A stretch of DNA of 64,000 nt from Zygnema circumcarinatum (taxonomy: Eukaryota > Streptophyta > Zygnematophyceae > Zygnematales > Zygnemataceae): NCBI GenBank assembly GCA_037447605.1, contig CM074807.1, forward strand, positions 919,963 through 983,962, read 5' to 3'. Under the pieces are notes generated by a model. That model searched no databases. It was not told where the DNA came from and saw only the letters and a program-made list of their open reading frames with translations. This document shows positions 11,894-25,151 of this stretch, in pieces. Position numbers and translations under genes: made by a program. Position 1 is the first letter of the stretch. Each line of letters opens with the position of its first letter.

Positions 11894-13145
11894 AAGAAGC
11901 GGTCCTCACTTTAAAAAAGCCGCAACCGGAAGCGAGGATCTGCAAGCAGTTTCAAGCGCCGCCGATCTCTGTCGGCCTCGCGATTATATGCAGCTGCGTC
12001 CTCGTTCTGTCGCAACCTACGACTTGAATTTCGATTCTATGCATTTTTTTTAAATGAAAAATTAAGTTTATTGCATACGTGGCGGCTTGTGATTGCCTCC
12101 AGAGCCGCTCCGACTGTCCAGCCGTGGGACGCATCATGTGAAGTCGCGAGTTCGAGTCCTGCCGCTGGCGAACACCGATTTGACCGCCGCCGAGCGGTCC
12201 GACCGTCCACTGAATGCGGACTGATCCGAGCCGTCCGACCGCCTTACAATTCACTGTGGGCCACTGGGGGCCGGTTCACTTGTGCAACCTGTTGTTGTTG
12301 CCTTCGGCCATGGTCATGGTCATGTTCATGTTCACATGCACATGTGATGGCGTCGCCATGTCAAGGCACGCTCTGTGTCTCCAGGAATCGTTTGCACCGG
12401 ACCGGAATGTCACGATGCAAGCCGATTCAACGATAGACAGGTGATGCTTGGAGCGTGCAGGCGCTGGCCACAGCGGCAAGACGACCAGCCGCATGCTCTC
12501 TCTCTCTCTCTCCCTCTCTCTAGAACAGGGTCCACAAAAAATGATATTAAACAATAGGAAATGGTTCAAGGCATTTCTCCAAAGCGATGTTCGCTTATGT
12601 GGCAGCTGCCTCCCTCCATCCCTCCCTCCCTACCTCCCTGCCTGTCAGCGCACCCTCCGTCTTGTTGAGGCGAGGGAGCAGCACAAGGCAAAGGTTTGCT
12701 CGGCGAGGGGATAGACAACCCACATCGGAAGGAACCGAGAGAGCCATCCATGCTCTATGTACGGCGATTGTACTGTACCAATCATGTACGGCAAACTGCC
12801 ACTCGTACGATCCCGGACTCCAGCGTAGTCCGTACGAGCGAACTGCGCTGTGTACATGGACACCTGCGCAACACTACGCATATAGCCTCTTAAGCGTTCG
12901 TCGCAACGCTCAACAGTTCCACGCCGCATGGAACGCCCTCCCGGATTTGTCCAAAACCAACTCGTGTCGGCTTGTGTCGGTGCCCCCTCAAGAACGTTCA
13001 CGGCAGCTTCCTCCCCGCAGGTGCGCCCTGCGCGCCCTGCCGAAGCGGCGCAATAACTGTACGGACATACCGCCTTCGCGGAAGGTCCCCGACACGTACA
13101 AACTAGGAGAGCAGCCAACACGAGGGAGAGGAGAGGGCGGCAGCC
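11894..13145. promoter_or_regulatory. Shared upstream region of P450-A and P450-B
   Basis: This 1.25-kb spacer separates two divergent P450 start codons. It contains a CT run at 12498-12521, a CCCT-rich block at 12609-12640 and GC-rich stretches with repeated CCGTCC/CGGACG words. Several long reading frames on both strands (for example at 12587-13426) lack recognisable domains or codon order and overlap exon 1 of gene B, so I do not call them genes. Confidence 0.5.
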
Positions 13146-16100
13146 ATGGCTGCCATGGACATGGCGGCAGCGTCGAATTCCCTGAGCTTGCTGCCATGGC
13201 TGCTGGCGGCGGTCGCTCTTGCATGGATGGTACGAAAAGCTGTAGCCCTCGTTTGGGTTCCGTACCGCGCCGTGAGGGAGTTTCGACGACAAGGAATTCT
13301 CACAATGAAGTTCAGGTGCGGGCCTTCGCAAGTGCTCTCATTCTTCCAATCGATAATGTATCTCCTCCGCATAACGTCATAGGAAGCACACAGTGGTATT
13401 TTGGTGAAAGGAGTGGTCTTGGTTAGAATAGTCAATGCTGTAGTCAATGTCGACGACCCAGTTGGGGATGAATGAATGGTTCATTCAAGTTCCATGTAGT
13501 TCCATGCCCCTACATTTGAAGTTCATATCGATTTTCCAATGCATTATTATTCGGTTATACGGTGGGAGGGAGAGGGTCAGGGCGGGAGAGCTGTGTGAGA
13601 GAGAACAGGCGGGGGACTTGAGAGAGATGGTGAGAGTCGGAAAGTGAGGGAGAGAGGATGAGGAAGATTGTGAGGCGGAGAGAGATGTCGAGTAGAAAGA
13701 AAGGAACAGAAAAAATAACGAGGGACAAAGTGGGGATAACGCACCTTGAAAGCTTGGTTTTGGATGCTTGTTGTAGGACTCATTGGATCACCACCCCTTA
13801 CTGAAAGCTTTTCAACTCATTTTTTCATTGTTCATTGCGTATGAAAGGCCATTTCTTGGGCAACTCCCCGAGTTCAAGAAGCTTCTCCAAGACGCGGCGG
13901 AGGAGACGGAGCCATGTCTGAACGATTCCAAGCTTGTGAGCGGTTTTCGGCTGTGGGAGGAGCGCTATGGGACGGTGGTGGGGATGTGCTTTGGGCCCAT
14001 TCCGAGGCTAAACATCTCCGAGCCCTCTCTCGTGCGAGAGGTACAGTACTCTTGTTTTTTTTTTTTTTTTTTTAGACTCTAGTTATCTTAAGCTTTATGT
14101 TGATCGGTAAAAAGTTTATCTTTTGATTTTGTTTCTTTTCAGAGTCTACGTCATTTAATTTTTCCGAACTTATGTTCATGCTTTTGAGTTGGAGAGTTGT
14201 ATTAGTTATTCAGTTTAATTATTGTGATCATCCTTTTTTTATTTATTTCTTGTATGGGTAGGTGTTGAATGGAACCATAGATGACTGGCCCAAAACGGCA
14301 CAGCAAAAACGCAACTTGTCAATTCTTGGGAACGGTCTTGTAAACTCAAACGGTTCACTATGGCTCCGACAACGCCGAATGATGAACCCCTCTTTCGGGC
14401 ACCGCAGCATAAAAGTATGCTCAAATCCCCGCATTCATGCCACTCTCGTCTTTTCTTTTGAGCAATGAAAACTTCCCATTTTTTTTTTTTTTTTTTCCCA
14501 TTTTTTTTTCTCGTTTCTAAATACGTCATAGAAGAAGTCTTAAGTACCTTCGGTTCCAAACCTCTCCCACTTGTGGGTCCCACTTGCAGGAAACGATCCA
14601 TGTAATGGCGGAAAGCACTGAGAAGATGATGAAGCGATGGGCGGCCAAAGTTGATGGCGCAAATGGCGTAGCAGAAGTTGATATAAATCGCGATATATCG
14701 GGGCTTGCTCTTGAAATTATCGGGCTGGCTGCATTTGGGGATAACATTGGGAGCGGGTCTGATCGAGCAAGTGAAATTTCAGTGACAGTAGCTGAGTACT
14801 TGGAGGCCATCATACAACGCATCCTTTCAGGAGCTTTGTTTATTCCAGGCTACTTGTAAGGACAAACAGTGTCTTTTTAGATTTTCGACCCTTGATCAAC
14901 TTTCACATCTGTATGCATCGAAAAGATGTACATGTAGTTTAAAAAAGGAAGTTCAAATGTTCTCTTCCTTCGGTTTAAAACGCTTGTTTTCAGGTTTTTA
15001 CCAACGGAACTGAACAAAAAAATTTCTCGCTGTGAACGGAAGATACGAGCGCTCACGATGGAGCTCATTCAAAAGCGGCGTGAAGCCCAAGCTCAGGTAT
15101 TTGGAGCCGCCGCAGCTTCAAACTATGTGTATAATAAAGTGAATGATTCATTCAGACGAGGTCTCGTTCGTTTGAAGTGCGTTAAGCAGCTTGGAGATTA
15201 ATCGCACAGCAGGAGGGTTCAGGGCGACGTGGGCAAGGACCTGCTGGCGAGCATGTTGGCGGCAACGGACGATGAGACCAATGTGGGAATGACGAACCAG
15301 CAGCTCGTAGACGAGGCCCTCAACATTCTCCTTGCAGGTCTCTCTCCCTCTTCCCCCCTCCCGTTCTCTCCCCTCCCCCCCACCTCTTTCCATTTCCATG
15401 TCCCATTTGTCTTTCACTGCCGCTTTCCCTCTCTCTAGAGTCTCTCCATCTCTTTCATCTTCTTCTTTTTGTTTCCCCATTCCCTTCCCCCCATCCACTC
15501 CCCCCTCCCCCTCCCCCTCCCTCCCCCCCCCCTCCCCACTCCCCGCTTCCGCTCCTTCGTACTCCCTTCCCACTCCCCACCTCCCCCATCTCCCCTCCTC
15601 CCACCCCCTCCTCCTCCCTCCTTTTCTCTCCCTAACACCATCAGTGTGCCCCTTCCCCTTTTCTTCCCCTGCAGGCCACGAGACAACAGCCCAGCTGGTC
15701 ACATGGACAATGTACCTCCTGGCCCTCCACCCTTCATGGCAGCAGCGGCTAAGGGCAGAAACATTCTCTGTGATGGGGAAGCAGCACGAAATGGAGGAAG
15801 ATTGGGGGAAGCTGACGGCTCTCAAAGACCTCCATTTGGTGCTGCATGAGTCCCTGCGGCTCTATCCGCCGGTTCCGATCATTTCTCGGGGCTGTATTAA
15901 GGTGAGGCAAGTGACTGTATGTATCTTCTGTATCTTCTTATATATGGAAGCATAATGCAGTAGATGGCTCTGCAAGGTTTATGGTTTAATGAAGAGGAAA
16001 GTGCTGGAGCAGCTGAGTTCGGAGGGTTGATATTTCATGGGTTGCTTCAGGAGGTGAAGTTGGGGCCCTACCGCCTTCCTGCCGGCACCATGGTCGCAAT

Positions 16101-16620
16101 TCCTATTACTCACCTTCATCATAGAAAGGACCTATGGGGAGAGGACGCCGACGAATTCCGACCAGAACGCTTTGCAGGTAATTTCGTCCTTACTATAATC
16201 CTCATACTCGTAAGAGTCTACTACAATTTTGTAAATATCACTTCAACATATAACTAGCGTAGCTTTCCAAACTTGAGAACACTGAGAACATTGTGAAGCT
16301 CACTCCTCCCCTTTCCTTGCAAATCGAACAAGTGTTCATCACCTTATCATTCGGTGCTGCTGCTGCTGCATGCCCTGCCAGGTGGCCTTGCCGAAGCATG
16401 CAAAGAGCCGCAGATGTTCCTTCCGTTCAGTGGCGGCCAACGGAACTGCATCGGGCAGGCATTCGCGTTGACGGAAGCCAAAGTAATTATGGTTCACATT
16501 CTCCGCTTGTTCTCGTGGAGGCTCAGTCCGGGGTACAAGCTGGGCGTGCAAGCAATCATCACTCTCCGCCCCAACAAGGGCATGCCCATGCTGCTCGAGC
16601 GCATAGACCCAGCGCGCTAA
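13146..16620 (+). CDS. Cytochrome P450, CYP72 clan (paralogue B), 9 exons
   Basis: Exons: 13146-13315, 13848-14040, 14262-14414, 14590-14855, 14994-15096, 15223-15337, 15675-15901, 16051-16177, 16382-16620, giving 530 residues. Exons 2-6, 8 and 9 have the same lengths as in A and C (193, 153, 266, 103, 115, 127, 239); exon 7 is one codon longer. Motifs are an N-terminal anchor, AGHETT, ESLRLYPPVP, FRPERF and haem loop FSGGQRNCIGQ. Intron 6 is almost pure C/T. All introns are GT-AG, including intron 1 (TTCAG|GTGCGG). It should be a membrane monooxygenase of unknown substrate. It is the most divergent of the three copies and shares a bidirectional promoter region with A. The nearby in-frame ATG at 13155 is a less likely start. 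Confidence 0.95.
15338..15674. repeat. CT/C-rich intron 6 of P450-B
   Basis: The whole intron is a pyrimidine-rich low-complexity tract. It makes spurious Pro/Ser frames on the plus strand and Gly/Glu frames on the minus strand. It ends in a good acceptor, CCCCTGCAG. Confidence 0.85.
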
Positions 16621-19522
16621 GTGAAAGTGTGGGACTTCAAATGAAGGAAGGGGGGACTTCAAGATTAGTGTGGGAATTTTTTTTTGATTAAAAATTCATG
16701 TTGGAGGTGGGTCGTGTCTGCATTACCCAAGGGTCGGCGGACCTACATATACCTGTATACTACCTATATACGGTTGCGGGGGGGTTAGCTCCCCCTCAGA
16801 GTCTGAAAATTCAACTTTATTTTTAGGAGAATGATAGACCCTCCCCACTTTTGGATATTTCATCCCCCCCCCCCTTTTGGGACGTTTTGCACTTTTTTTT
16901 TTGGCTATCCACTCCCCCTATTTTGGATATCTTGTCACCCTATTTTTTCCTCTCAGTGCACTCACACATCAGCGCAACATCCGCAAACACATTCGCTGTA
17001 ACGGAATAGTATACATGGAGTTGTATGGCCTAGTATTTACATTTGTGATTGCCTTTTAAGGATTTAAAGCACACGGCTGGGCCGTGTGTGTACCGGAAGG
17101 CCTTGAGGTCAACCCTGTTAAAGGCGGTTTGTTACATTCTTAGAGAGAGAGCAAAGCATAGCAAAGAGAGAAGCAAAGCAAAGCAAGCCAACCATTACAT
17201 CATCGTAGAGCTTCGACAAGAGGCAGGGGCACCCACAATCGAACATAATCCATTTCAATATTAACAAAGGGTCAACAAAGAATAAAAAGTTCCTAAACAA
17301 AGAAAAACTCGACTAAGCATTTGCGCATTTGGAGCCTATGATACTGAGTATATGTCTACAAATCAATAGCCAAATTGTCAAAAAAATCCTCAAACTGAGG
17401 GAGGAGGGGGGAGAAGGGAGGGGAGAGGAGGGAGGGAGGGAGGGAGGGAGGGAGGGAGGAGGAAGAAAGTTCGCAATAGAGCGCATATTTTAAATATATA
17501 ATAAACTGCCCAAATCACGTTGAACCCAATAGCCCATCCTTTGGACTTGATGTCAAGCCATAGAACAATCTATGAGTAAGGAAAAGCATTGCTTTTGCTT
17601 GAATTAACGCAAGTACTTAAGTTGTGGCCTGGTTGCTTGCAATTGGAACATTTGTTACCCTCAACATACATGCTTTAGCGGCCCTCGCCAAAGCATTGCA
17701 GGTAGAGTTGGCGGCTGTCGCTATGTGCTCCGATCTTGATGTGAAATCCTTCGTGCTTGTAGTGCTCGGTCATGACTTGTACAAGCTCATCGCGGGCCTC
17801 ATACTCAGTTGGTAGCATTTATGTGGACATTGCAAACCGAGAAGAGGAGAGATGAGGAGAGAAGAGTAGGGCAGAAGAGGGGAGGGGAAGGGATATCTCC
17901 TCCCCAAATATCCAAAACAGGGGGGGGTGGAAAGCCGAAATGGAAGTGCGAAACGTCTCGAGGGGGAGGGGGTATCCAAATGGGGGGGAAGGATATCATT
18001 TTCCTATTTTTATTTTATATTATGTTATCTATGTACTTTATGTATGTTAGTCATGCCGAGGGCAGTGAGCGACTAGTGAAACTAGCAACTGCCACCGCTA
18101 CATGTAAAGTGGAGTAGAGACCTGTCACGTCACAGTTCAGTTACCGTACTGTCATGCCATGTCATACGTCATGTCATTCGCGGGTCCCGTCACGTCACGT
18201 CACGTCATGTCTGTCAAGTCACGTTCAAGCGTGGCGTCGCGGAGGCCGCCAGTCGTTGGGAGCCATTCAAACCGGCGACTCGTTTTGTCGTTTCTGCCCT
18301 CGTGGCCAATTGGAGCGACCGGCCGCACGTCCCGTCCTTACGCTCCTGTCCGTATGCCGTACGGACCCGACTGTCCCAGCCCGACTGAAGCCCGCCTCTC
18401 TCCCCCGCCGAAACCGGCGACTGGCTGGCAGGCGCGTCCCGGGGCCGTTCTGCAGTACGGATTCTCAACAGAGTTCAATCCCGGCAGCCATCGGTTCAAA
18501 ATCGGTCATGAATCACGATCAGCCGTCCGATCTCGTAGATGCCTCATTCCGGACCGTCCGATCCTCTGGATCCCATCCATACAGAAAAGAAGCGGTATTC
18601 CGCAGTTCCCATTGTAGTCGGCCGTCAACTTTCCCTGCCGTGTTTTTGAACGGTTGACCAGCCGGCCGGCAGTCTGGCCGTCGCGTTTCAAATCCAGCCA
18701 CGCCCCAACGCGCGCCTCCGGCATTGCCGCGCCAAAGCGCCGTTGCACCGCCCTTCCCGGAAAGTGAACGGCCCCGATCTCTCCTCACCACCACACATGT
18801 GCAATCGACGGCGATTGATCGTCCCGTGATCCACGCTGACAGCGTGACGGCCAATGGGATGGCGGCGTGGCGCGAGGTGCCGTTGAGATCGGACGCGGAT
18901 CTGAGGGCGCAGAGCGCGCCACGTGGCACCTCCACCAGAGGCCTGGGCGGCCCTCAAAGGGCAGGCAGGCACGGAAGGTGGGGTTCTTGGAGGAGAGAGC
19001 GGTAGAGGGAGGGAGAGATGATGGTAGCGTGAGGGAGCGCAAGAGTGAGTGTGTGGAGGAACAAGGGGACAGCACGTTGCGACAGTCGCGAAGTCGCTGG
19101 TACTGGTAGGTCGAGGGAGTTTGAATGTTTGCGGGGATGAGATAGTGGAAAGGGATGTTGTAGTGGGAAGGGGTTGAGGCGGAAGGTGTAGTTGGAAATT
19201 GATCGGAAACTGAAAGCTTTGGTTGGTGATGATGCGAAGTTCTTAAGGAAGTTATTGTACCAGTCTTATTTTTGCCAGAAAGGAGAGATTCGAGGTTGAT
19301 CTGCGCCTGTCCTGCAAGCAAGACAGGACTTTATCCGCAGACTCGGGAATTTTTGTTTGGCTAGGTTGGCTGCGCTATAGCGTGAAGTGTGCATACAGAG
19401 TCTTCGCCCGAACTGGGATGTTTTATTGCGTAGTGTATATTGTCTTGGAGATCGGTTGTCATGGTCTGACCGGCGCAATCTAATTGTGGAATATTTGATA
19501 TTTCGTCAGAGGAGGCGCTGTG
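16621..19522. other. Intergenic and 5' region of CESA
   Basis: This 2.9-kb spacer holds a poly-C/poly-T stretch (16866-16908), a GGGA array (17397-17462), a GGGG-rich stretch (17870-18000) and clustered TCACG/GTCAT words (18124-18230). It also holds a GC-rich block with repeated CGTCCG/CCGATC words (18230-18960). The last 500 bp upstream of 19523 should include the CESA promoter and 5' UTR. I see no convincing gene. Confidence 0.5.
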
Positions 19523-22500
19523 ATGGAGAGTTCGACTGGCCTAGTTGCGGGCAGTCGGAATCGAAATCAACTGGTGGTGATCCGCTCCGAAAATGGCGGG
19601 CAGGTATGGAAGCCTTATTTTCCTCCATCTGCAATAGCTACTCTTATCCCTATATTTGAAGCGGCGATCCTTTTTGTACTCATACTTTTTTGTTACGTCT
19701 GCTCCTTATCTCCTGCAGGCACGAACTATGCCATCTACGTCTGGAATCTGTCAAATCTGCGGCGATGACGTGGGGTTGAGCGTGGAGGGCGACCTCTTCA
19801 CTGCCTGCAATGAGTGCGGCTATCCCGTATGTCGTCCTTGTTACGAGTACGAGCGTAAGGAGGGTTCTCGTGCATGCCCTCAGTGCAAGACTGTCTACAA
19901 ACGCCATAAGGGTAAGTGCAATCGACTAGGTTGTTTCGTGTCGCTTTTGATAGCAGAAAGAGTGGTTGGATAAATATTTTGAGCCCTTTGTCTCTCGAAT
20001 CAGGACCACGCCGATTCGTATGTTCATGGGTGTTTTCTTGATTTGACTTTGAAATCCAACTTCGCAATGCAGGTAGTCCTCGGGTGGAGGGCGATGATGA
20101 GGATGAGGACATAGAGGATCTTGACAACGAGTTCCGAGGTATTCTGACAGAAAAGGGCCATGACCTACAAGCCGGAGAGAATGGTGGTGATGATGTGGAG
20201 AGTGTTAGATCACATGGCCGTCACCATCACCATGAAGCTTACGGAAGGAATTATGAACCGTATCGCGCTCAGGGTCAACTTCCCATGCTCACAGACGGAC
20301 AGGTACTTTCCTTGTCATGCGCTTTTGAGACGGGGAAATAATCTTTTTTTCAGCGGACTTGCTGTCTGAGGCCAATGTCTAGTCTACTTAGGAACTGGCC
20401 TGCAAAACTGAAATGAAATGATTCATTTTTATTTATGCAGCACTACGAGACTGGCTCGGAATATGGCGGTCAAGGCACAGCGTCAGAATATGGCGGCCAG
20501 GGAACTGCTTCGGAGTATGGAAGGGAGACCAACGCTTCTGAGTATGGCGGCCATCAGGCTATCATGGTGCCGAATGGGGGTCAGCAGACTGCCGCTGGCA
20601 ACAAGCAAGCAGGCCATCCGATGTCTTACCCTAGCCCTGATCCTCACAACCTTGGAGGTAAGTTTTTCCCGTCCTTTCTTCTTGTTTTCGATCTATACTT
20701 GCAGCTCAGCAAAACGCTAAGATTGGTTTTGTCAAGTTTCTGGTCTGTTTCTTCGCCCTTGCTCAAGCCCTCTCATTGTTATGCAGGTGCTGCAGCAAAC
20801 GCACGCGCTTTAGACCCTTCAAAGGATCCTGGACAGTATGGATATGGCAGCATTGCCTGGAAGGATCGTGTTGAGGCGTGGAAGCAGAGGCAGGATAAAT
20901 TGCAGATGATGATGACGCCTGGGGGAGTGATGGTAGATGCCAGCAAGGGAGGAGGGGGTGGGCCAGAGAACCCATACGGAAACACCGGCAGTGACTTGCC
21001 AATGTGAGGATGTGTTTCCTTCCTGTCGCCTAACGTTACTTGGTTTCAAGGTCCAACGTTTTTACAGTTATTCATAGTTCACAGTTATTAATTTGTATTT
21101 TTTTTTCTTTCTATTTCTACATTACTGGGCGTGCTCTTTCTGGTTTATCTAACATAGAGGTTGGTGGTTCCCTTTGCAGGATGGACGAGTCCCGACAGCC
21201 ACTCTCCCGAAAAGTAGACTTCAGCATGGGCCTCATTCAGCCTTACAGGCTGATTATCGTTTTGCGTCTTGTCATCCTGGCGTTTTTCTTGCGCTACCGT
21301 ATTCTTAACCCAGCACCATCTTTCCCCCTTTGGATTACCAGTGTTATCTGTGAGATTTGGTTCGCCTTTTCGTGGATTCTTGATCAGTTTCCCAAGTGGA
21401 TGCCGGTCAACCGAGAGACGTACCTGGACAGGTTAGCGCTTAGGTTCGAGAAGGAAGGGGAACCTAGTCAGCTGAATTCTGTAGATCTCTTTGTGTCTAC
21501 TGTGGATCCGGAGAAGGAACCCCCTATTACAACAGCAAACACTCTCTTGAGTATCTTGTCGATGGACTACCCCGTGGACAAGGTCTCTTGCTATCTGTCT
21601 GACGACGGTGGAGCAATGCTAACGTTTGAGGCCCTTAGCGAAACGAGTGAATTTGCTCGCCGCTGGGTTCCGTTCTGCAAGAAGTTCAGCATTGAGCCAC
21701 GCGCACCTGAGATGTACTTCACACAAAAGATCGACTATCTGAAGGACAAGGTGCAGCCAACTTTCGTCAAGGAGCGTCGCGTAATGAAGGTGAGAATAGT
21801 CTCATGCAGGCCCTGGGTTTTACTACTATACGCTATCATTTGAGCTTGAACTAACTTTGAGCTCGATCGCAGCGGCTAATTCACCTCCTTAATTTCTTTG
21901 CTTGCAGAGGGAATATGAAGAGTTCAAAGTCCGCATTAATGCGTTGGTGGCCAAGTCGAAGAAGGTGCCGGAAGATGGGTGGACGATGCAGGATGGGACC
22001 CCCTGGCCTGGAAACAACTCCCGTGACCACCCTGGAATGATCCAAGTATTTTTGGGAGCAAGTGGAGGAACGGATTTGGAGGGCAACATTCTTCCTCGCT
22101 TGGTTTATGTGTCTCGTGAGAAGAGGCCTGGCTTCAATCACCACAAGAAAGCCGGTGCTATGAATGCTTTGGTGCGTATGGCAAATCAGATGGCAATCGT
22201 CTCTTAGAGTGTGTTTTCAAGCTGTTCGTTTTTATCAATTTGTCCATTCTCTGAAAAATTTGGTGTTTTTTCTGGGTGCTTTGGACGTCGTTTGAGTACA
22301 AGCAGTTGATGAGTGTGAAGGTGTGATGCTCTTGCAGGTTCGTGTCTCTGCTGTGCTCACAAATGCACCATACATTCTGAATCTGGATTGTGATCACTAC
22401 GTCAACAACTCGAAAGCACTTCGCCATGCCATGTGCTTCATGATGGACCCGAATGTTGGCAAGAAGACCTGCTATGTGCAGTTTCCGCAGCGATTCGATG

Positions 22501-24302
22501 GTATTGACAGGAGTGATCGATATGCTAACCACAACACGGTGTTCTTCGACGTGAGTTTTCATCGACCTGCTGCCTCACGCCACTATCTCAAGGACGATTG
22601 TCTGGCTTGATTTTATTTTTGTACAATTTTAACACCTCGAAATTGATGTGCTGGACAGATCAATTTGCGAGGACTTGATGGTCTCCAAGGACCAGTGTAT
22701 GTCGGAACAGGTTGCTGCTTCAGAAGGCATGCTCTGTATGGCTACGAGCCTGTGAGGAAGGAGAAGAGGACATGCTGCGCTCTCCTCTGCGGCTGCTGCG
22801 GAAAGAGGAAGAAAGGAGCGGCCAAGCCGCTGAAGGGGGCTGAAGCTGTGAAGCTGAAGTCCGCCGATGGTTCGCTGCCAGTGTTTAACTCCGATGATAT
22901 TGAAGAAAGTAAGCAAACTTCGTCTGATTTTTTCACGCTAGCTTTTGATGAAAATCGGACTGAGGTCTATATCATATTCTAGTTTGGTGGTGAGAGCATA
23001 ACAGAACTTCTCATGCCTTGTTTTGTCTTGTGTTGCAGATGAGGGAGAAGAGCAAGAGAGCTTTTTGGCCTTGAAGCAGTTTGAGAAGAAGTTTGGTCAG
23101 TCATCCGTTTTCATATTGAGCACTTTCCACGAGGAGGGTGGAGGCGTGGCCAGTGCGAGCCCTGGAAGCACATTGAAGGAGGCCATTCATGTCATTTCTT
23201 GCGGCTATGAGGACAAAACCGAATGGGGCAAAGAGCTTGGTTGGATTTATGGGTCCGTGACAGAAGATATTCTCACTGGGTTTAAAATGCATTGTCGCGG
23301 ATGGCGCAGCATCTACTGCATGCCCAAGAGGCCGGCCTTCAAGGGTAGTGCTCCCATCAATCTTTCAGATCGTCTTCAACAGGTGTTGCGTTGGGCTCTT
23401 GGTTCAGTGGAAATTTTCCTCAGCAGGCATTGTCCCCTTTGGTATGGCTATGAGGGCAACCGTCTGAAGATGCTTCAACGTTTGGCCTATATCAATACTG
23501 TGGTCTACCCTTTCACTGCCTTCCCACTCATTGCGTACTGCACGCTACCTGCCATTTGTCTTCTTACCAACGAGTTCATCATTCCTTCGGTAAGTGCTCC
23601 CTTTTATTCGTCTCAAAATCCAGCTTTCCTTATGTACGCTTCTTGATTCAGAAGACAGTGAAATTACGTTTGCTAGTCTTACTGACCGTACAAACTATGT
23701 TGTGTTTTTCTCTGCAGATTGGATCAGTGGACAGTCTGTGGTTTATTGCCCTCTTCATCAGCATTTTTGCAACCGCCTTCTTGGAGATGCGTTGGAGTGG
23801 AGTTGGAATGGAGGAATGGTGGAGAAATGAGCAGTTCTGGGTCATTGGAGGAGTCTCCTCTCACTTGTACGCAGTGTTCCAAGGTCTTCTGAAGGTGCTG
23901 GCTGGCATCGACACAAATTTCACTGTCACAGCCAAATCTTCCGATGAAGATCAGGAATATGCTGAGCTCTACCTCTTCAAGTGGACTTCCCTCCTCATCC
24001 CCCCCACCACGTTGATCATCATCAACCTCATCGGTGCAGTTGCGGGCGTTGCCAATGCGATCAACAATGGGTATGACCAGTGGGGACCTCTCTTCGGAAA
24101 GCTCTTCTTCGCTTTCTGGGTGGTGGTGCATCTGTACCCCTTCCTCAAGGGTCTTATGGGCCGCGCCAACCGCACACCTACCATCATCATCGTGTGGTCC
24201 ATCCTGCTCGCTTCCATTTTCTCCCTTCTTTGGGTGAAGATCAATCCTTTCGTGGCCACCACAACAGGCCCTGACCTCTCCCAGTGCGGAATCCGCTGCT
24301 GA
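19523..24302 (+). CDS. CESA: Cellulose synthase catalytic subunit, 11 exons
   Basis: Exons: 19523-19603, 19719-19911, 20073-20302, 20441-20657, 20787-21003, 21180-21789, 21908-22171, 22338-22550, 22659-22908, 23039-23589, 23718-24302, giving 1136 residues with all phases closing. The N terminus ([16 protein letters not shown]) and RING-like zinc finger (CQICGDD...[12 protein letters not shown]...CPQC, residues about 37-90) are plant CESA hallmarks for subunit assembly. Two membrane helices follow [11 protein letters not shown] near residue 314. The GT-2 catalytic signature is complete: SDDGG near 455, DCDHY near 620, VTED near 835 and QQVLRW near 875. Six C-terminal membrane helices follow. 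It polymerises UDP-glucose into beta-1,4-glucan at the plasma membrane in rosettes. Exon 4 carries a short imperfect repeat (SEYGGQGTA) in the variable N-terminal region. The C terminus ends CGIRC. Confidence 0.98.
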
Positions 24303-25123
24303 GCTAGCAATCAATTTGGTAGCCACATCTGGGGGGTGGAAGTGCCGAAGTCTCTCTTCGGCACTGCATGTATGTATGAGCTTGGGCTCCAGTCAGTACC
24401 AGTTCCAAATAATGGCAGGAATAACAGGCGGGAGGGAGGCTGACAGTTTGGCCTGCCAATGCGTCTCAGGCGTCCTGCGGGGTGTGGGTGTTGTGTATTT
24501 TTTGGCTTCGTGTATGGGAGAGGCGTAGGGCGTAGAGAGAGACCTGACCTGCTTTTCTTCTTGTAAGGTGGTAGAGCTTTAAGAGGGCAGCCTGTGAACT
24601 GACCCTACTGCCGGAATGGGGCAGGGGATCTTGTGGCTGCTTGAGCCTTCTAGCGCCGGGGGGGGGTTGGGGGGGAAGAGAGAAGGTAGAGAGTGAGTGT
24701 GTGTCTGTACATCTGCAGGAGCTGCTCTCGAATGTGTCGTGTCCTGTTTACACTCCGTAATTTATTCTTTATTGCATTAGAAGACTGTGGAGATGCTCAT
24801 GCTTCTGCGCATGTCCTGTACTGGTGACAGCTGTTTCTGCAATGTGGTGTTGTGTAATTGTTTGTGGATATTTTGTGCCTCCCGCCAATGCCGTGGGGAA
24901 ACAAGCATTTGCATTGCAATGCAACGGAATGCTCTGCATTGTCGTTTCTTCATGACCGTTTGGTTTTTTCGATTGTTGTCGTGCTCACAACTGTTCGATG
25001 CTACTCTGGCGGTAAACAATATGCTGAGAATAATGGATTCTCCTGAACCCACCTCCTGACACTGCTGAATGTAGGAATCATTGCGTAAATTGCCTACTTG
25101 CCTTGCTTTTTCCTTCCAAAATA
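24303..25123. other. CESA 3' UTR and spacer
   Basis: This stretch follows the CESA stop and most likely holds its 3' UTR (AATTTATTC/TTTATTGC near 24759-24776). A poly-G run lies at 24658-24674. I see no coding region up to the fold-back element. Confidence 0.5.
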
Positions 25124-25151
25124 GGGGGAGTCAGACCTTGACCATCGCCCG
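25124..25151 (+). repeat. Left terminal inverted repeat
   Basis: The 28 bases pair with the reverse complement of 29570-29597 with three mismatches. The outer 15 bases are identical. Confidence 0.8.

Noticed and set aside
12587-13426. 279-codon plus frame and 228-codon minus frame upstream of P450-B
   Set aside because: GC-rich sequence open in several frames, no recognisable motifs, and it overlaps the true P450-B exon 1 in another frame.
15148-15825. 225-codon minus frame over P450-B
   Set aside because: Shadow of the CT-rich intron 6 and flanking exons.
18154-19321. Several 130-180 codon frames on both strands upstream of CESA
   Set aside because: GC-rich region with overlapping open frames and no family signal; probably spacer or 5' region.
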